38,974 bases of DNA from Herbiconiux sp. (GCF_023264895.1 NZ_JAHFUY010000041.1:1-38974), one strand, 5' to 3'. Numbered from the stretch's first letter, positions 15,777 through 23,329 are shown. The notes: generated by a model not told the origin, from the sequence alone. Numbers and translations are program-made.

Positions 15777-18287
15777 ATGTCTGCCCCGAAAGCCTCAGCT
15801 AGCGGTGTGGTCGGAGCCATTCTGGGGATCGTGGGTATGAGCGCAATCGCGGGCATCCTCGTCACAGCCATGGTCACGCCCGCACTCGCCGTGACCGGCA
15901 TTGCCGCGAACAACTCGATCGGCATGTTCGAGAACCTCCCGAGCTACATCAAGCCGGACGCCCTCGCCGAGAAGACCAACATCTACGCCACGAACAGCGA
16001 CGGCAGCCCCCGCCTTCTCGCCTCGGTGTTCGAGCAGGACCGCGAAGAGGTCGGGTGGGACCAGATCTCCCCCTTCGTCAAAGACGCGGTGATCGCCACC
16101 GAAGACCCCCGCTTCTACACGCACGGTGGTGTCGACATCGCCTCGACCCTGCGTGCGGCCGCCGGCAACGCTCTCGAGACCTCGGGCAGTGGTGCGTCGA
16201 CGATCTCGATGCAGTACGTGCGCAACATCCAGGTGCAGAAGGCCGAGTCCATCCAGGACGAGGCGGAGCGCGACGCCGCCTACGAAGAGGCGACGAAGAC
16301 CACGATCGACCGCAAGCTCAAGGAGATCAAGCTCGCGATCGGCCTCGAGAAGGAGTTCTCGAAGGACGACATCCTCCTCGGCTACCTCAACATCGCACCG
16401 TTCGGCGGCCGGGTCTACGGCATCCAGTCGGCCGCGAAGTACTACTTCGGCGTGAACGCCACCGACCTGACCGTGGCCCAGGCCGCGAGCCTCATCGCCA
16501 TCGTCAACGCACCGAACGACCTGCGGATCGACTGGCCCGAGAACATCCCGGACAACCAGGCCCGACGCGACCTCGACGTGCTGCCCGCGATGCTCAAGGA
16601 GCACAAGATCAGCCAGGCGCAGTACGACGAGGCCATCGCCACCCCGGTGACCCCGAACATCGTGCCGCCCTCCACGGGCTGCCAGACGGCCAACGACATC
16701 GCCGCCGGCTTCTTCTGCGACTACGTGACCGCGATCGTGAAGAACGACCCCGCCTTCGGCGAGGACGAGAACACGCGCTGGACCAACTTCAAGACCGGCG
16801 GTTACCAGATCTACACGACGCTCGACGTCGACCTGCAGATCGCGGCGATGGACGCGATGAACGCCAACGTGCCGAAGTCCTACGACTTCGACATCGGCTC
16901 ATCGCTCGTGACGGTGCGTCCGGGCACCGGCGAGGTGCTCGCGATGGTGCAGAACAAGGACTACTCGGCCGACCCCGAGGTGACGGCCACCAACCCGGGT
17001 GCCAGCGCCGTGAACTACAGCACCGACTTCCTCTACGGCGGATCGACAGGCTTCCAGGTGGGATCGACCTACAAGATCTTCACCCTCGCCGACTGGCTGA
17101 AGACGGGCCGCTCGCTCGGCGACATCATCAACGGCAATGCGGGAACACTCAACCTCGCGCAGTTCCGCAACAGCTGCACCGGCGGCAACGGCGGCTCCTA
17201 CGCGGTGAAGAACGACGGCGGGTCGAACCCCGGCAACGTCACGGTGCGCCAGGCGACCGCCGCGTCGGTCAACCTCGCCTACCTGCGCATGGCCCAGAAG
17301 CTCGACCAGTGCGAGATCAAGCAGACCGCCGAGGCCTTCGGCGTGCACCGCGCCGACGGCAACCCGCTGGGCGACAACCCGGCCGACGTGCTCGGCACCA
17401 ACGAGATCGCCCCGCTCACCATGGCCGGCGCGTTCGCCGCGGTCGCCAACGAGGGCGTGTACTGCTCGCCCATCGCCATCAAGCGGATCCTGGACAGCCA
17501 GGGCAACGAGCTCCCGGTGCCCCCCTCGACCTGCACTCCCGCGGTCGAGCCCAACGTGGCCGCAGCCATGGTCGACGCGCTCAAGGGCGTCGTCACCGGT
17601 GGCGGCACCGGTGGCGCCTCGAACCCGGGTGACGGCATCCCGCTCTTCGGCAAGACGGGCACCACCGACTCGGAGAAGGACACCTGGTTCGTCGGCTCGA
17701 CGACCGAGCTCGCCACCGCGGTCTGGGTCGGCAACGTCGTGGGCACCGTCTCGCTCCGCAACACCTCGGTCAACGGCCAGAACGGCGGCTCGCTCCGGCA
17801 CGAGATCTGGAGCACCTACATGGGCAACGCCAACACGAAGTACGGCGGCAACCAGTTCCCGAGCGCCACGAGCGACCTCATCAACGGCGTGCAGGTGAAC
17901 ATCCCGAACCTCGCCGGCATGTCGATCGACGCCGCCCGTGGTGCCCTGACGGCCGCCGGCTTCGACTTCCAGGACGGCGGAGTGATCGACTCCACCCAGC
18001 CCGCCGGCCTCGTCGACGGCAGCTCCCCCGCCGGTTCGGCCACGAAGGGGTCGACGGTCACCGTCTACACCTCCAACGGCCAGCTGCGCACAGTGCCGAA
18101 CGTGGCGGGCATGTCGCCGAGCCAGGCCGTCGCGGCCATCACCGCGGCCGGCATCCAGCAGAACCAGATCGTGTTCGACGGCCCGTCCGGCGGCAACGGC
18201 GTCAAGGTCACGGCCACGTCGCCCGGTGCCGGCGAGCCGATCCGAGCCGGGAGCGACAAGCTCAGGGTCACCACGAAGGCAGGCTGA
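15777..18287 (+). CDS. Bifunctional class A penicillin-binding protein with two PASTA domains
   Basis: An 836-aa peptidoglycan glycosyltransferase/transpeptidase. A membrane anchor covers about residues 10-42. The GT51 domain carries catalytic Glu109 in ATEDPRFYTHGG. The transpeptidase domain has the STYK motif with Ser430 and Lys433, SVN at 497-499 and KTG at 626-628. Two PASTA repeats follow (about 705-770 and 771-836; NIPNLAGMSIDAARGALTAAG and TVPNVAGMSPSQAVAAITAAG). It polymerises and cross-links the cell wall. The ATG at 15777 is chosen because the membrane anchor follows directly and a TANNNT box lies seven bases upstream; the longer frame reaching 14985 runs through antisense genes. 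A phosphoesterase gene starts two bases after its stop. Confidence 0.95.
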   Translation: MSAPKASASGVVGAILGIVGMSAIAGILVTAMVTPALAVTGIAANNSIGMFENLPSYIKPDALAEKTNIYATNSDGSPRLLASVFEQDREEVGWDQISPFVKDAVIATEDPRFYTHGGVDIASTLRAAAGNALETSGSGASTISMQYVRNIQVQKAESIQDEAERDAAYEEATKTTIDRKLKEIKLAIGLEKEFSKDDILLGYLNIAPFGGRVYGIQSAAKYYFGVNATDLTVAQAASLIAIVNAPNDLRIDWPENIPDNQARRDLDVLPAMLKEHKISQAQYDEAIATPVTPNIVPPSTGCQTANDIAAGFFCDYVTAIVKNDPAFGEDENTRWTNFKTGGYQIYTTLDVDLQIAAMDAMNANVPKSYDFDIGSSLVTVRPGTGEVLAMVQNKDYSADPEVTATNPGASAVNYSTDFLYGGSTGFQVGSTYKIFTLADWLKTGRSLGDIINGNAGTLNLAQFRNSCTGGNGGSYAVKNDGGSNPGNVTVRQATAASVNLAYLRMAQKLDQCEIKQTAEAFGVHRADGNPLGDNPADVLGTNEIAPLTMAGAFAAVANEGVYCSPIAIKRILDSQGNELPVPPSTCTPAVEPNVAAAMVDALKGVVTGGGTGGASNPGDGIPLFGKTGTTDSEKDTWFVGSTTELATAVWVGNVVGTVSLRNTSVNGQNGGSLRHEIWSTYMGNANTKYGGNQFPSATSDLINGVQVNIPNLAGMSIDAARGALTAAGFDFQDGGVIDSTQPAGLVDGSSPAGSATKGSTVTVYTSNGQLRTVPNVAGMSPSQAVAAITAAGIQQNQIVFDGPSGGNGVKVTATSPGAGEPIRAGSDKLRVTTKAG

Positions 18288-18289
18288 GC

Positions 18290-19216
18290 GTGAGTGCTCG
18301 TGCCGCCGCGACAGCCCTCGGGCTCGTCGCGGCGGCCGGTGCCGGCGCGGTCGCCTACGGCACCTTCGTCGAGCGCAAGCAGTACACCCTGCGCACGGCC
18401 ACCGTGCCGGTCCTGCCCCCTGGCTCCGCTCCGCTCCGGGTGCTGCACCTCAGCGACCTGCACATGGCGCCCTGGCAGACCGACAAGCAGCAGTGGGTGC
18501 GCGATCTCGCGCGCCTCGATCCGCAGCTCATCGTCGACACCGGGGACAACCTCGGCCACCGCGACGGACTCCGAGGGATCAAGGCGGCGTTCGACGTCTT
18601 CGCCGGCATCCCGGGGGTCTACGTGCACGGCTCCAACGACTACTTCGGCCCGTCGTTCAAGAACCCGCTGCGCTACTTCCTCGGCCCGTCGAAGCACGCC
18701 CACAAGGTCGAGCGGCTCGACACGGATGCGCTGACCTCCTACTTCGACTCCCTCGGCTGGAAGAACCTCAACAACGCAGCCGTCACCACCGAGGTGCAGG
18801 GCACCATCATCGACTTCTTCGGGGTGGACGACCCGCACCGGCACTTCGACCGGCTCGACCGCATCCCCGGCGCCCTCGACGCGCTCCTCGAAGACGACGA
18901 CCGGGGCCCGCGGCTCCGGATCGGAGTGGCCCACGCGCCGTACCAGTACGTGCTCAACTCCTTCGTGACCCACGGCGCCGAGGTCGTGTTCGCCGGGCAC
19001 ACCCACGGCGGTCAGGTCTGCGTGCCCGGCTACGGTGCCCTCGTGACCAACTGCGACATCCCTCGCACGCAGGTCAAGGGCCTGAGCCTCTGGCGCCACG
19101 GATTCCACTCGGCCTATCTCAACGTCTCGGCGGGCCTCGGAACCTCGATCTACGCGCCGTTCCGGTTCGCCTGCCGGCCCGAGGTGACACTGCTCACCCT
19201 CACGGCCCGCCCCTGA
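18290..19216 (+). CDS. Metallophosphoesterase, membrane-anchored
   Basis: A 308-aa calcineurin-like phosphoesterase. A short N-terminal hydrophobic segment (about residues 5-25) anchors it. Metal-ligand motifs appear in order: LHLSDLHM at about 52-59, DTGDN at about 82-86, GSND at about 117-120 (replacing the usual GNHE/GNHD), HAPYQY and GHTHGGQV near the C-terminus. It resembles YkuE-like enzymes acting outside or at the membrane; substrate unknown. The GTG at 18290 lies two bases after the PBP stop with AAGGCAGG upstream, so it is translated from the PBP mRNA, a common actinobacterial pairing. Confidence 0.92.
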   Translation: MSARAAATALGLVAAAGAGAVAYGTFVERKQYTLRTATVPVLPPGSAPLRVLHLSDLHMAPWQTDKQQWVRDLARLDPQLIVDTGDNLGHRDGLRGIKAAFDVFAGIPGVYVHGSNDYFGPSFKNPLRYFLGPSKHAHKVERLDTDALTSYFDSLGWKNLNNAAVTTEVQGTIIDFFGVDDPHRHFDRLDRIPGALDALLEDDDRGPRLRIGVAHAPYQYVLNSFVTHGAEVVFAGHTHGGQVCVPGYGALVTNCDIPRTQVKGLSLWRHGFHSAYLNVSAGLGTSIYAPFRFACRPEVTLLTLTARP

Positions 19217-19227
19217 CCCGGCGGCGG

Positions 19228-19256
19228 TCGAAGGCTCCGGATTTATCGGCTATCCT
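19228..19256 (+). promoter_or_regulatory. Possible tRNA-Pro promoter
   Basis: TATCCT at 19251-19256 is preceded at 17 bp by TCGAAG (19228-19233). The tRNA begins 38 bp further on, and a 6-bp hairpin (GCCACG/CGTGGC, 19270-19285) lies in the leader. Confidence 0.45.
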
Positions 19257-19294
19257 TAACGAGGCCTTGGCCACGGAGACGTGGCGATCCACTT

Positions 19295-19368
19295 CGGGGT
19301 GTGGCGCAGCTTGGTAGCGCGCCTCGTTCGGGACGAGGAGGTCGTGGGTTCGAATCCCGCTACCCCGA
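19295..19368 (+). tRNA. tRNA-Pro (anticodon CGG)
   Basis: A complete 74-nt cloverleaf: acceptor CGGGGTG pairs with TACCCCG (one G-U pair), anticodon stem CCTCG/CGAGG encloses TTCGGGA with anticodon CGG, and the T loop is TTCGAAT. The discriminator is A; CCA is not encoded. Confidence 0.96.
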
Positions 19369-19372
19369 CAGA

Positions 19373-19407
19373 GAGAAGCCGGTCAGATCTGATCTGACCG
19401 GCTTCTC
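19373..19407 (+). terminator. Perfect 16-bp hairpin terminator after tRNA-Pro
   Basis: Positions 19373-19388 and 19392-19407 are perfect reverse complements around a CTG loop. It begins five bases after the tRNA. No long T-run follows (GCGTTAAAC), but the stem is long enough to act as an intrinsic terminator, perhaps also for the gene on the other strand ending at 19441. Confidence 0.85.
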
Positions 19408-19440
19408 GCGTTAAACCTCACGGGCGTGCGGGATGCCCGC

Positions 19441-19776
19441 TCACGCCGGGTTGTCGATGTCGAACCGGTCGTACTCGCTCGGCGAGACCGCGGCGGCGCG
19501 TGGCAGCTCGAGGAGCCTCGTGCGCTGGTCGAGCCGCTCCACGACCCCGTCGCTCTCCGGATCGGCGTAGGGGGACTCCACGTGACGGGAGATGAACTGG
19601 CTGGCCGGCCCGATCACGAGCTGCACGACGTTCTGCACCCCGCCCTCCTCCACGATGGGGATCTCGACCGTCTCGGCCTTCTCCTTCACCCCCAGGGCTG
19701 TCGCGAGCCGCAGAAGGGCGTCGGCTACCTCATCGGCTGTCTCGAAGCTGAGACCGGCATAGGAGACACTCTTCAT
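19441..19776 (-). CDS. Hypothetical protein (111 aa)
   Basis: A 111-aa protein starting MKSVSYAGLSFETADEVADA and continuing with a two-part domain: a short helix, then the strand-rich segment ETVEIPIVEEGGVQNVVQLVIGPASQF. It ends in an acidic tail SEYDRFDIDNPA. No family is recognised; it looks soluble and cytoplasmic. The start is uncertain: ATG 19776 has GGAAGG only one base upstream, so GTG 19785 or TTG 19812 are alternatives. It lies 66 bp downstream of another unknown gene on the same strand. Confidence 0.7.
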   Translation of the reverse strand: MKSVSYAGLSFETADEVADALLRLATALGVKEKAETVEIPIVEEGGVQNVVQLVIGPASQFISRHVESPYADPESDGVVERLDQRTRLLELPRAAAVSPSEYDRFDIDNPA

Positions 19777-19842
19777 GCCTTCCACCCTGGTCCCGGCCAC
19801 CGGGCTCGGCAACCCCGTTGCGCTCGCGTGCTCGTGGTGCCG

Positions 19843-20136
19843 CTACCTCGCCGGCGGCACGACGGAGAGGCTGAAGGCGAGCACATCGTCGGCGCCTCCA
19901 CCCCGCAGCCTCACCTCGGTCACACCCACCGACAGCGGCTCGACGCCCGGGTTGAACGTCGCGCTGCCGTCGTCGCGACCGGGCACGAACGACGCCACGG
20001 CGGGGTCGGCGATCTCGGCCGACCAGCCGGTGACCGCCGCATCCCGCGCCGTTGCGAGCACGAGCATCGTGCCGAGGGGCACCTCGACCGTGGTGCCGTC
20101 GACCTGGGCGATGTCGACGATGATCGGAGGAAGCAT
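19843..20136 (-). CDS. Hypothetical beta-sandwich-like protein (97 aa)
   Basis: A 97-aa protein without membrane segments. The pattern VEVPLGTMLVLATARDAAVT, then GWSAEIADPAVASFVP, then a Gly-Ala strand ending TEVRLRGG resembles an Ig-like beta sandwich of the chagasin/I42 inhibitor type. The NPTTGY-type loop of true chagasins is not clear, so the family is only a guess. The ATG at 20136 has AAAGGA seven bases upstream. It follows thymidine kinase by 27 bp on the same strand and is probably co-transcribed with it. Confidence 0.65.
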   Translation of the reverse strand: MLPPIIVDIAQVDGTTVEVPLGTMLVLATARDAAVTGWSAEIADPAVASFVPGRDDGSATFNPGVEPLSVGVTEVRLRGGGADDVLAFSLSVVPPAR

Positions 20137-20163
20137 GCGGGTGTCCTTTCGGTGGAGGATGCC

Positions 20164-20775
20164 TCAGTGGCGGCCGAGCACGCCGTGCGACTCCTCGAGG
20201 TAGCACGCGCCGCAGAGCGACTCGTAGGTCACGTCTTCTCCGTCGATGGCCACCTGGGCGCCGTCGAAGACGTAGCGGTCGCCGACCCGGCGCGCGTTGA
20301 AGATGGCTTTGCGGCCGCACCGGCAGATGGTCTTGAGCTCCTCGAGCGAGTGCGCCACCTCGAGCAGCCGGATGCTGCCCGGGAAGCCCGCCGTCTGGAA
20401 ATCACTCCGGATGCCGTAGGCGAGCACCGGGACACCGTCGAGGATGGCGATCCGCAGCAGGTCGTCGACCTGCGAGGGGGTGAGGAACTGCGCCTCGTCG
20501 ATCAGGAGGCAGCTCACCTCCGATCCGGTCTGCAGCACGACCTCGTCGCGTCGCGCCGCGAACTCCACCCGCACGTCGGTGTCGGGCGCGATGAGGAAGT
20601 CGGCATCCCGGGTGACCCCGAGTCGGGAGACGATCTGCAGGTCGCCCTTCGTGTCGATCGAGGGCTTCGCGATGAGCACCTGCTGCCCGCGCTCCTCGTA
20701 GTTGAACGCGGCCTGGAGCATCGCCGTGCTCTTGCCGCTGTTCATCGCCCCGAATCGGAAGTACAGTTTCGCCAC
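20164..20775 (-). CDS. tdk: Thymidine kinase
   Basis: A 203-aa salvage enzyme phosphorylating thymidine. The P-loop is FGAMNSGKST at about residues 8-17. LLIDEAQFL at about 90-98 is the Walker B region, and GIRSDFQ at about 120-126 matches the family DFRGEPF-type loop in modified form. The zinc-binding cysteines are CRCG at about 151-154 and CGAC at about 188-191. Starts at GTG 20775. TAGGGT lies six bases before the GTG, so the mRNA may be leaderless. Confidence 0.94.
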   Translation of the reverse strand: MAKLYFRFGAMNSGKSTAMLQAAFNYEERGQQVLIAKPSIDTKGDLQIVSRLGVTRDADFLIAPDTDVRVEFAARRDEVVLQTGSEVSCLLIDEAQFLTPSQVDDLLRIAILDGVPVLAYGIRSDFQTAGFPGSIRLLEVAHSLEELKTICRCGRKAIFNARRVGDRYVFDGAQVAIDGEDVTYESLCGACYLEESHGVLGRH

Positions 20776-20781
20776 CCGTCA

Positions 20782-20787
20782 ACCCTA
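20782..20787 (-). promoter_or_regulatory. -10 box TAGGGT, possible leaderless start of tdk
   Basis: The minus strand reads TAGGGT, six bases, then the tdk GTG, with only weak Shine-Dalgarno complementarity. Confidence 0.4.
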
Positions 20788-20954
20788 AGCCCGCCGTCGG
20801 TCACCGCCGGAGCAGACGGCTCGTCCGATTCAGCCCACCGATGCGGGGAATTGCCAGGTTGAATGCAGTCAATTCGGCAGTTCGCGGCGCACCATGTTCA
20901 CATCGGTTCATTCGAACCCCTGATCGGTCGCTGATTCCCCATCCTCGATCGGTT

Positions 20955-20999
20955 GAGCGACCGGCCGCCTGGGCTCCCCATCCCCGCGGCCGGTCGCTC
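20955..20999. terminator. Perfect 14-bp inverted repeat between the radical SAM gene and tdk
   Basis: GAGCGACCGGCCGC (20955-20968) is the exact reverse complement of 20986-20999, with a 17-base loop. It lies downstream of the radical SAM gene (minus) and upstream of tdk, so it most likely ends the radical SAM transcript. No gene is visible elsewhere in the 20776-21056 gap. Confidence 0.6.
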
Positions 21000-21004
21000 C
21001 CTTC

Positions 21005-21072
21005 TTCAGAACAGCACCGGCTTCAGAACAGCACCGTCTTCAGAACAGCACCGTCGTCAGAACAGCACAGGC
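21005..21072. repeat. Four tandem 17-bp repeats covering the end of the radical SAM gene
   Basis: Units based on TTCAGAACAGCACCGTC lie at 21005-21021, 21022-21038, 21039-21055 and 21056-21072 (the last diverged). The fourth contains the stop codon and last codons (PVLF*) of the minus-strand gene. The unit length is not a multiple of three, so it does not extend the protein. Confidence 0.9.
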
Positions 21073-22124
21073 TGCGTGTCTTCAGCTGGTCCGAACCCCA
21101 CCTGTCCATGCTCCCGGTACTGCCGCGCCGCCGCCCGGAACGCCGGCCCGCCCGTGCCCACCGCAGGTCGCGACCGATCGAGCCCGTGCTTCTGCAGAAG
21201 CGGGCGCATCCGCTCCCCCAGCCACCGCCGATACTCCTCCGGCACATACGGGCCCTTGGCATAGATGCGGGCATACGGCGCCACCAGCTCCGGATGCTCC
21301 CGCGCCAGCCACGCGAGGAACCACTGCTTGACGCCGGGCTTCAGGTGCAGGGCGGAGTAGACGACGCTCGAGGCACCCGAGGCCGCCACCGCGGCGAGCG
21401 CGTGGTCGAGGTGCTCACGCGTATCCGTGAGCAGCGGCAGCACGGGCATGAGGAACACCTGGCACTCGAGGCCCTTCTCGCGGACCGCGCTCACCGTGGC
21501 CAGCCGCGCCTTCGTGCTCGGCGTGCCCGGCTCGATCGACTGCTGGAGCTCGTCGTCGTAGATCGCGATCGACATGGCGATCGACACCGGGACCGTCTCG
21601 GCGGCCGTGGCGATCAGGTCGAGGTCGCGCCGGAGCAGCGACCCCTTCGTGAGCACCGAGAACGGCGTGCCCGACCCGGCGAGCGCGCCCACGATGCCGG
21701 GCATGAGCGCGTAGCGCCCCTCGGCCCGTTGATAGGGATCGGTGTTGGTGCCGAGCGCCACCGCCGGTCGCTGCCAGCTCTTCTTCGCCACCTCGCGGGC
21801 CAGCACCTCGGCGACGTTGACCTTGACGATGATCTGCTGGTCGAAGTCTGCCCCCTCGTCGAGCTCGAGGTAGCGGTGGGTGGGCCGGGCGAAGCAGTAG
21901 ACGCAGGCGTGCGAGCAGCCGCGGTAGGGATTGACGGTCCAGGCGAACGGCATGGCGGTGCTCGTGCCCGGTACGTGATTGAGGGCGCTCTTCGCGAGCA
22001 CCTCGTGGAAGGTGATGCCGGCGAACTCCGGAGTCTGCACGCTCCGCACGAGGTTGCTCAGCCTCGCGAGGCCGGGCAGAGCCGCGGGTGAATCCTGGTC
22101 GAGGGTCTGCTGGTTCCAGCGCAT
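21057..22124 (-). CDS. Rv2578c-type radical SAM protein
   Basis: A 355-aa radical SAM enzyme. The cluster motif CSHACVYC sits in NPYRGCSHACVYCFARPTHRYLE, as in Rv2578c and SplB-related proteins. Downstream are ALGTNTDPYQ and VLTKGSLLRRDLDL, typical of the group. Function is undetermined; relatives have been linked to DNA damage responses. The ATG at 22124 (MRWNQQ) matches the family start better than the ATG at 22139, which lies inside a near-perfect SOS box. That box suggests LexA control. The gene end is covered by a 17-bp tandem repeat. Confidence 0.92.
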   Translation of the reverse strand: MRWNQQTLDQDSPAALPGLARLSNLVRSVQTPEFAGITFHEVLAKSALNHVPGTSTAMPFAWTVNPYRGCSHACVYCFARPTHRYLELDEGADFDQQIIVKVNVAEVLAREVAKKSWQRPAVALGTNTDPYQRAEGRYALMPGIVGALAGSGTPFSVLTKGSLLRRDLDLIATAAETVPVSIAMSIAIYDDELQQSIEPGTPSTKARLATVSAVREKGLECQVFLMPVLPLLTDTREHLDHALAAVAASGASSVVYSALHLKPGVKQWFLAWLAREHPELVAPYARIYAKGPYVPEEYRRWLGERMRPLLQKHGLDRSRPAVGTGGPAFRAAARQYREHGQVGFGPAEDTQPVLF

Positions 22125-22128
22125 ACTC

Positions 22129-22150
22129 CATTCGAACATAGTTTCGAATG
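22129..22150. promoter_or_regulatory. LexA/SOS box upstream of the radical SAM gene
   Basis: CATTCGAA (22129-22136) and TTCGAATG (22143-22150) form a perfect 8-bp inverted repeat. The core at 22132-22147, TCGAACATAGTTTCGA, differs from the mycobacterial SOS consensus TCGAAC-N4-GTTCGA at one position. It lies four bases upstream of the ATG at 22124. Confidence 0.75.
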
Positions 22151-22163
22151 TCGCACAAGCCGA

Positions 22164-22550
22164 TCACGCCTGGTAGAGCTCCAGCGGAAGGTCGTCGGGG
22201 TCGAAGAAGAACATCATCTGCTTGCCCGTGTGCGGATCGGTGCGCACCTCTTCGCAGCGCACCCCTGCAGCCTGCAGCTCCCGTCGGGCCTCGGCCACCG
22301 AGTCGACCGCGAAGGCGAGGTGCCTGAGTCCGGTGGCCTCGGGCCAGGATGCGCGCGCGGGCGGGGACGGGAACGAGAAGAGCTCGATCAGATAGGTGCC
22401 GTTCAGCGCCAGGTCGCCCATCCACGAATCGCGATCCGCCCGGTGCACCTCGCGGAGGAGCGTGCAGCCGAGCACGCCGCAGTAGAACGCCTTCGAGCGC
22501 TCGTAGTCGGTGGCGATGATGGCGATGTGGTGCACGCCACGGAGCTCCAC
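22164..22550 (-). CDS. VOC family protein, YaeR/GloA2-like
   Basis: A 128-aa vicinal-oxygen-chelate protein. The motif order VHHIAIIATDYERSKAFYCG, SWMGDLALNG, YLIELFSFPSPPARAS, GLRHLAFAVD and DPDDLPLELYQ matches the YaeR/GloA2 group. Candidate metal ligands are the His of VHHIAI, Glu of IELFSF, His of RHLAF and Glu of LPLELY. YaeR-type proteins are lyase/dioxygenase-like with poorly defined substrates. It lies 39 bp upstream of the radical SAM gene on the same strand, with the SOS box between them. Confidence 0.9.
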   Translation of the reverse strand: MELRGVHHIAIIATDYERSKAFYCGVLGCTLLREVHRADRDSWMGDLALNGTYLIELFSFPSPPARASWPEATGLRHLAFAVDSVAEARRELQAAGVRCEEVRTDPHTGKQMMFFFDPDDLPLELYQA

Positions 22551-22597
22551 GCGTTCCTCCTCCTCTCCGAAGGCTCAGCGGGCGCTTAAAAGGTTTA

Positions 22598-22630
22598 GCG
22601 GGATGAGAGGACCCGATACTCTCATCCCGC
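22598..22630 (-). terminator. Perfect 12-bp hairpin upstream of the VOC gene
   Basis: GCGGGATGAGAG (22598-22609) and CTCTCATCCCGC (22619-22630) are perfect reverse complements. On the minus strand the stem is followed by TAAACCTTTT. No annotated minus-strand gene ends here, so it may end an unrecognised RNA from the 22631-22843 stretch or insulate the VOC gene. Confidence 0.55.
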
Positions 22631-22732
22631 AGGGAGACGTCGACCCCTCAGCCATGATGTGCCGTTACCCTTACGGCCATGGAGCAGAGGCGTCGCTGAC
22701 GTCGCCGTCGGCCTCACATTACACCGTTGCAG

Positions 22733-22750
22733 ACCCCTCGGATGAGGGGT
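22733..22750. other. Small perfect hairpin in the gene-free stretch 22551-22843
   Basis: ACCCCTC (22733-22739) and GAGGGGT (22744-22750) flank GGAT. The surrounding 293 bp holds no convincing ORF on either strand and only this hairpin and the one at 22598-22630. Confidence 0.6.
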
Positions 22751-22830
22751 TGACGAAGCATGTCGCGAACCGGCGTGGCAGTCGCTCCGATTCTTATTCT
22801 CCTCGTAACATGCCGTGCTCCTCGGCTCGG

Positions 22831-22836
22831 TATGGT
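22831..22836 (+). promoter_or_regulatory. -10 box TATGGT, leaderless start of the 80-aa gene
   Basis: TATGGT is followed by seven bases and the GTG at 22844, without a Shine-Dalgarno sequence. Confidence 0.45.
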
Positions 22837-22843
22837 CGGTCTC

Positions 22844-23086
22844 GTGAACGAGATTGTGATCCATCTCAAGAACGACGCCCTCGCGATCCTCTGCCACGCC
22901 GGGGACGACCCCGAGACGAGCACGCCTCTCGCCACCGTCTACCTCATGAAGGACGGCTGGTACATGAAGCTCACCCACCGGCACGACCGGTTCGCCTGGT
23001 CGGGACCGTTCGCGACGCCGGACGACGCGATCGAGCGCTACACCCCCGCCGACGTCACCGGACCGATCCCCCGCATCGCCGTCTGA
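22844..23086 (+). CDS. Hypothetical protein (80 aa)
   Basis: An 80-aa soluble protein beginning VNEIVIHLKNDALAILCHAG and containing MKDGWYMKLTHRHDRFAWSG and FATPDDAIERYTP. The two-strand-plus-helix layout suggests a small alpha/beta domain; no family is recognised. GTG 22844 is preferred to upstream ATGs because TATGGT lies seven bases before it. It stands alone, followed by the ABC-F leader region. Confidence 0.65.
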   Translation: MNEIVIHLKNDALAILCHAGDDPETSTPLATVYLMKDGWYMKLTHRHDRFAWSGPFATPDDAIERYTPADVTGPIPRIAV

Positions 23087-23128
23087 CCCCACACTCCTCG
23101 AGGGCGAGCATCGCCCCGGCGGACACCG

Positions 23129-23158
23129 TTGCGGTGCAGTGCGGCTGCGTCGTACCAT
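23129..23158 (+). promoter_or_regulatory. Promoter of the ABC-F leader: TTGCGG, 18 bp, TACCAT
   Basis: TTGCGG (23129-23134) and TACCAT (23153-23158) are 18 bp apart. TACCAT ends six bases before the GTG of the leader peptide, so the transcript should start at or next to that GTG. Confidence 0.5.
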
Positions 23159-23164
23159 CGTCGC

Positions 23165-23185
23165 GTGCGTTTATTCTTCCTCTGA
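23165..23185 (+). CDS. Leader peptide MRLFFL upstream of the ABC-F gene
   Basis: A six-codon ORF, GTG CGT TTA TTC TTC CTC TGA, encodes M(V)RLFFL and is followed directly by a second TGA. It begins just after a TACCAT box, so it can be the very first codon of the mRNA. It contains a TTA codon, rare in such GC-rich DNA. It lies 144 bp before the ABC-F start. Short leader ORFs in front of antibiotic-resistance ABC-F genes often sense stalled ribosomes; that role is inferred here. Confidence 0.6.
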   Translation: MRLFFL

Positions 23186-23206
23186 TGACTGAGTGAGGCC
23201 CACCGC

Positions 23207-23264
23207 GCTCGTGGAGAACTCCGAGCCTGCGGCGGCCGCTCGTTCTCGACCCCCTCGCGGGTCG
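23207..23264 (+). promoter_or_regulatory. Candidate attenuator with alternative hairpins
   Basis: CGAGC at 23222-23226 can pair either with GCTCG at 23207-23211 or with GCTCG at 23238-23242, giving mutually exclusive hairpins. A further stem CGACCC/GGGTCG follows (23247-23264). Placed 22 bp after the leader-peptide stop, this suits ribosome-controlled attenuation of the ABC-F gene, although no T-run marks a classical terminator. Confidence 0.45.
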
Positions 23265-23329
23265 CCGTCATCCGCGCACCCTGCCCTGCCTCTCGCGGGC
23301 TCGTCGGCGCGTCGTCTCGAAGGACTCGA

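Noticed and set aside
19373-19407. Integration site next to tRNA-Pro
   Set aside because: No integrase gene and no repeat of the tRNA 3' end was found in the window; the palindrome is best read as a terminator.
21005-21072. CRISPR array or iterons of a replication origin
   Set aside because: Units are adjacent, only four, and no rep or cas gene is near.
22598-22843. tmRNA, SRP RNA or a known riboswitch
   Set aside because: No tRNA-like ends, no SRP loop sequence, and none of the TPP, B12, SAM or FMN core motifs could be found.
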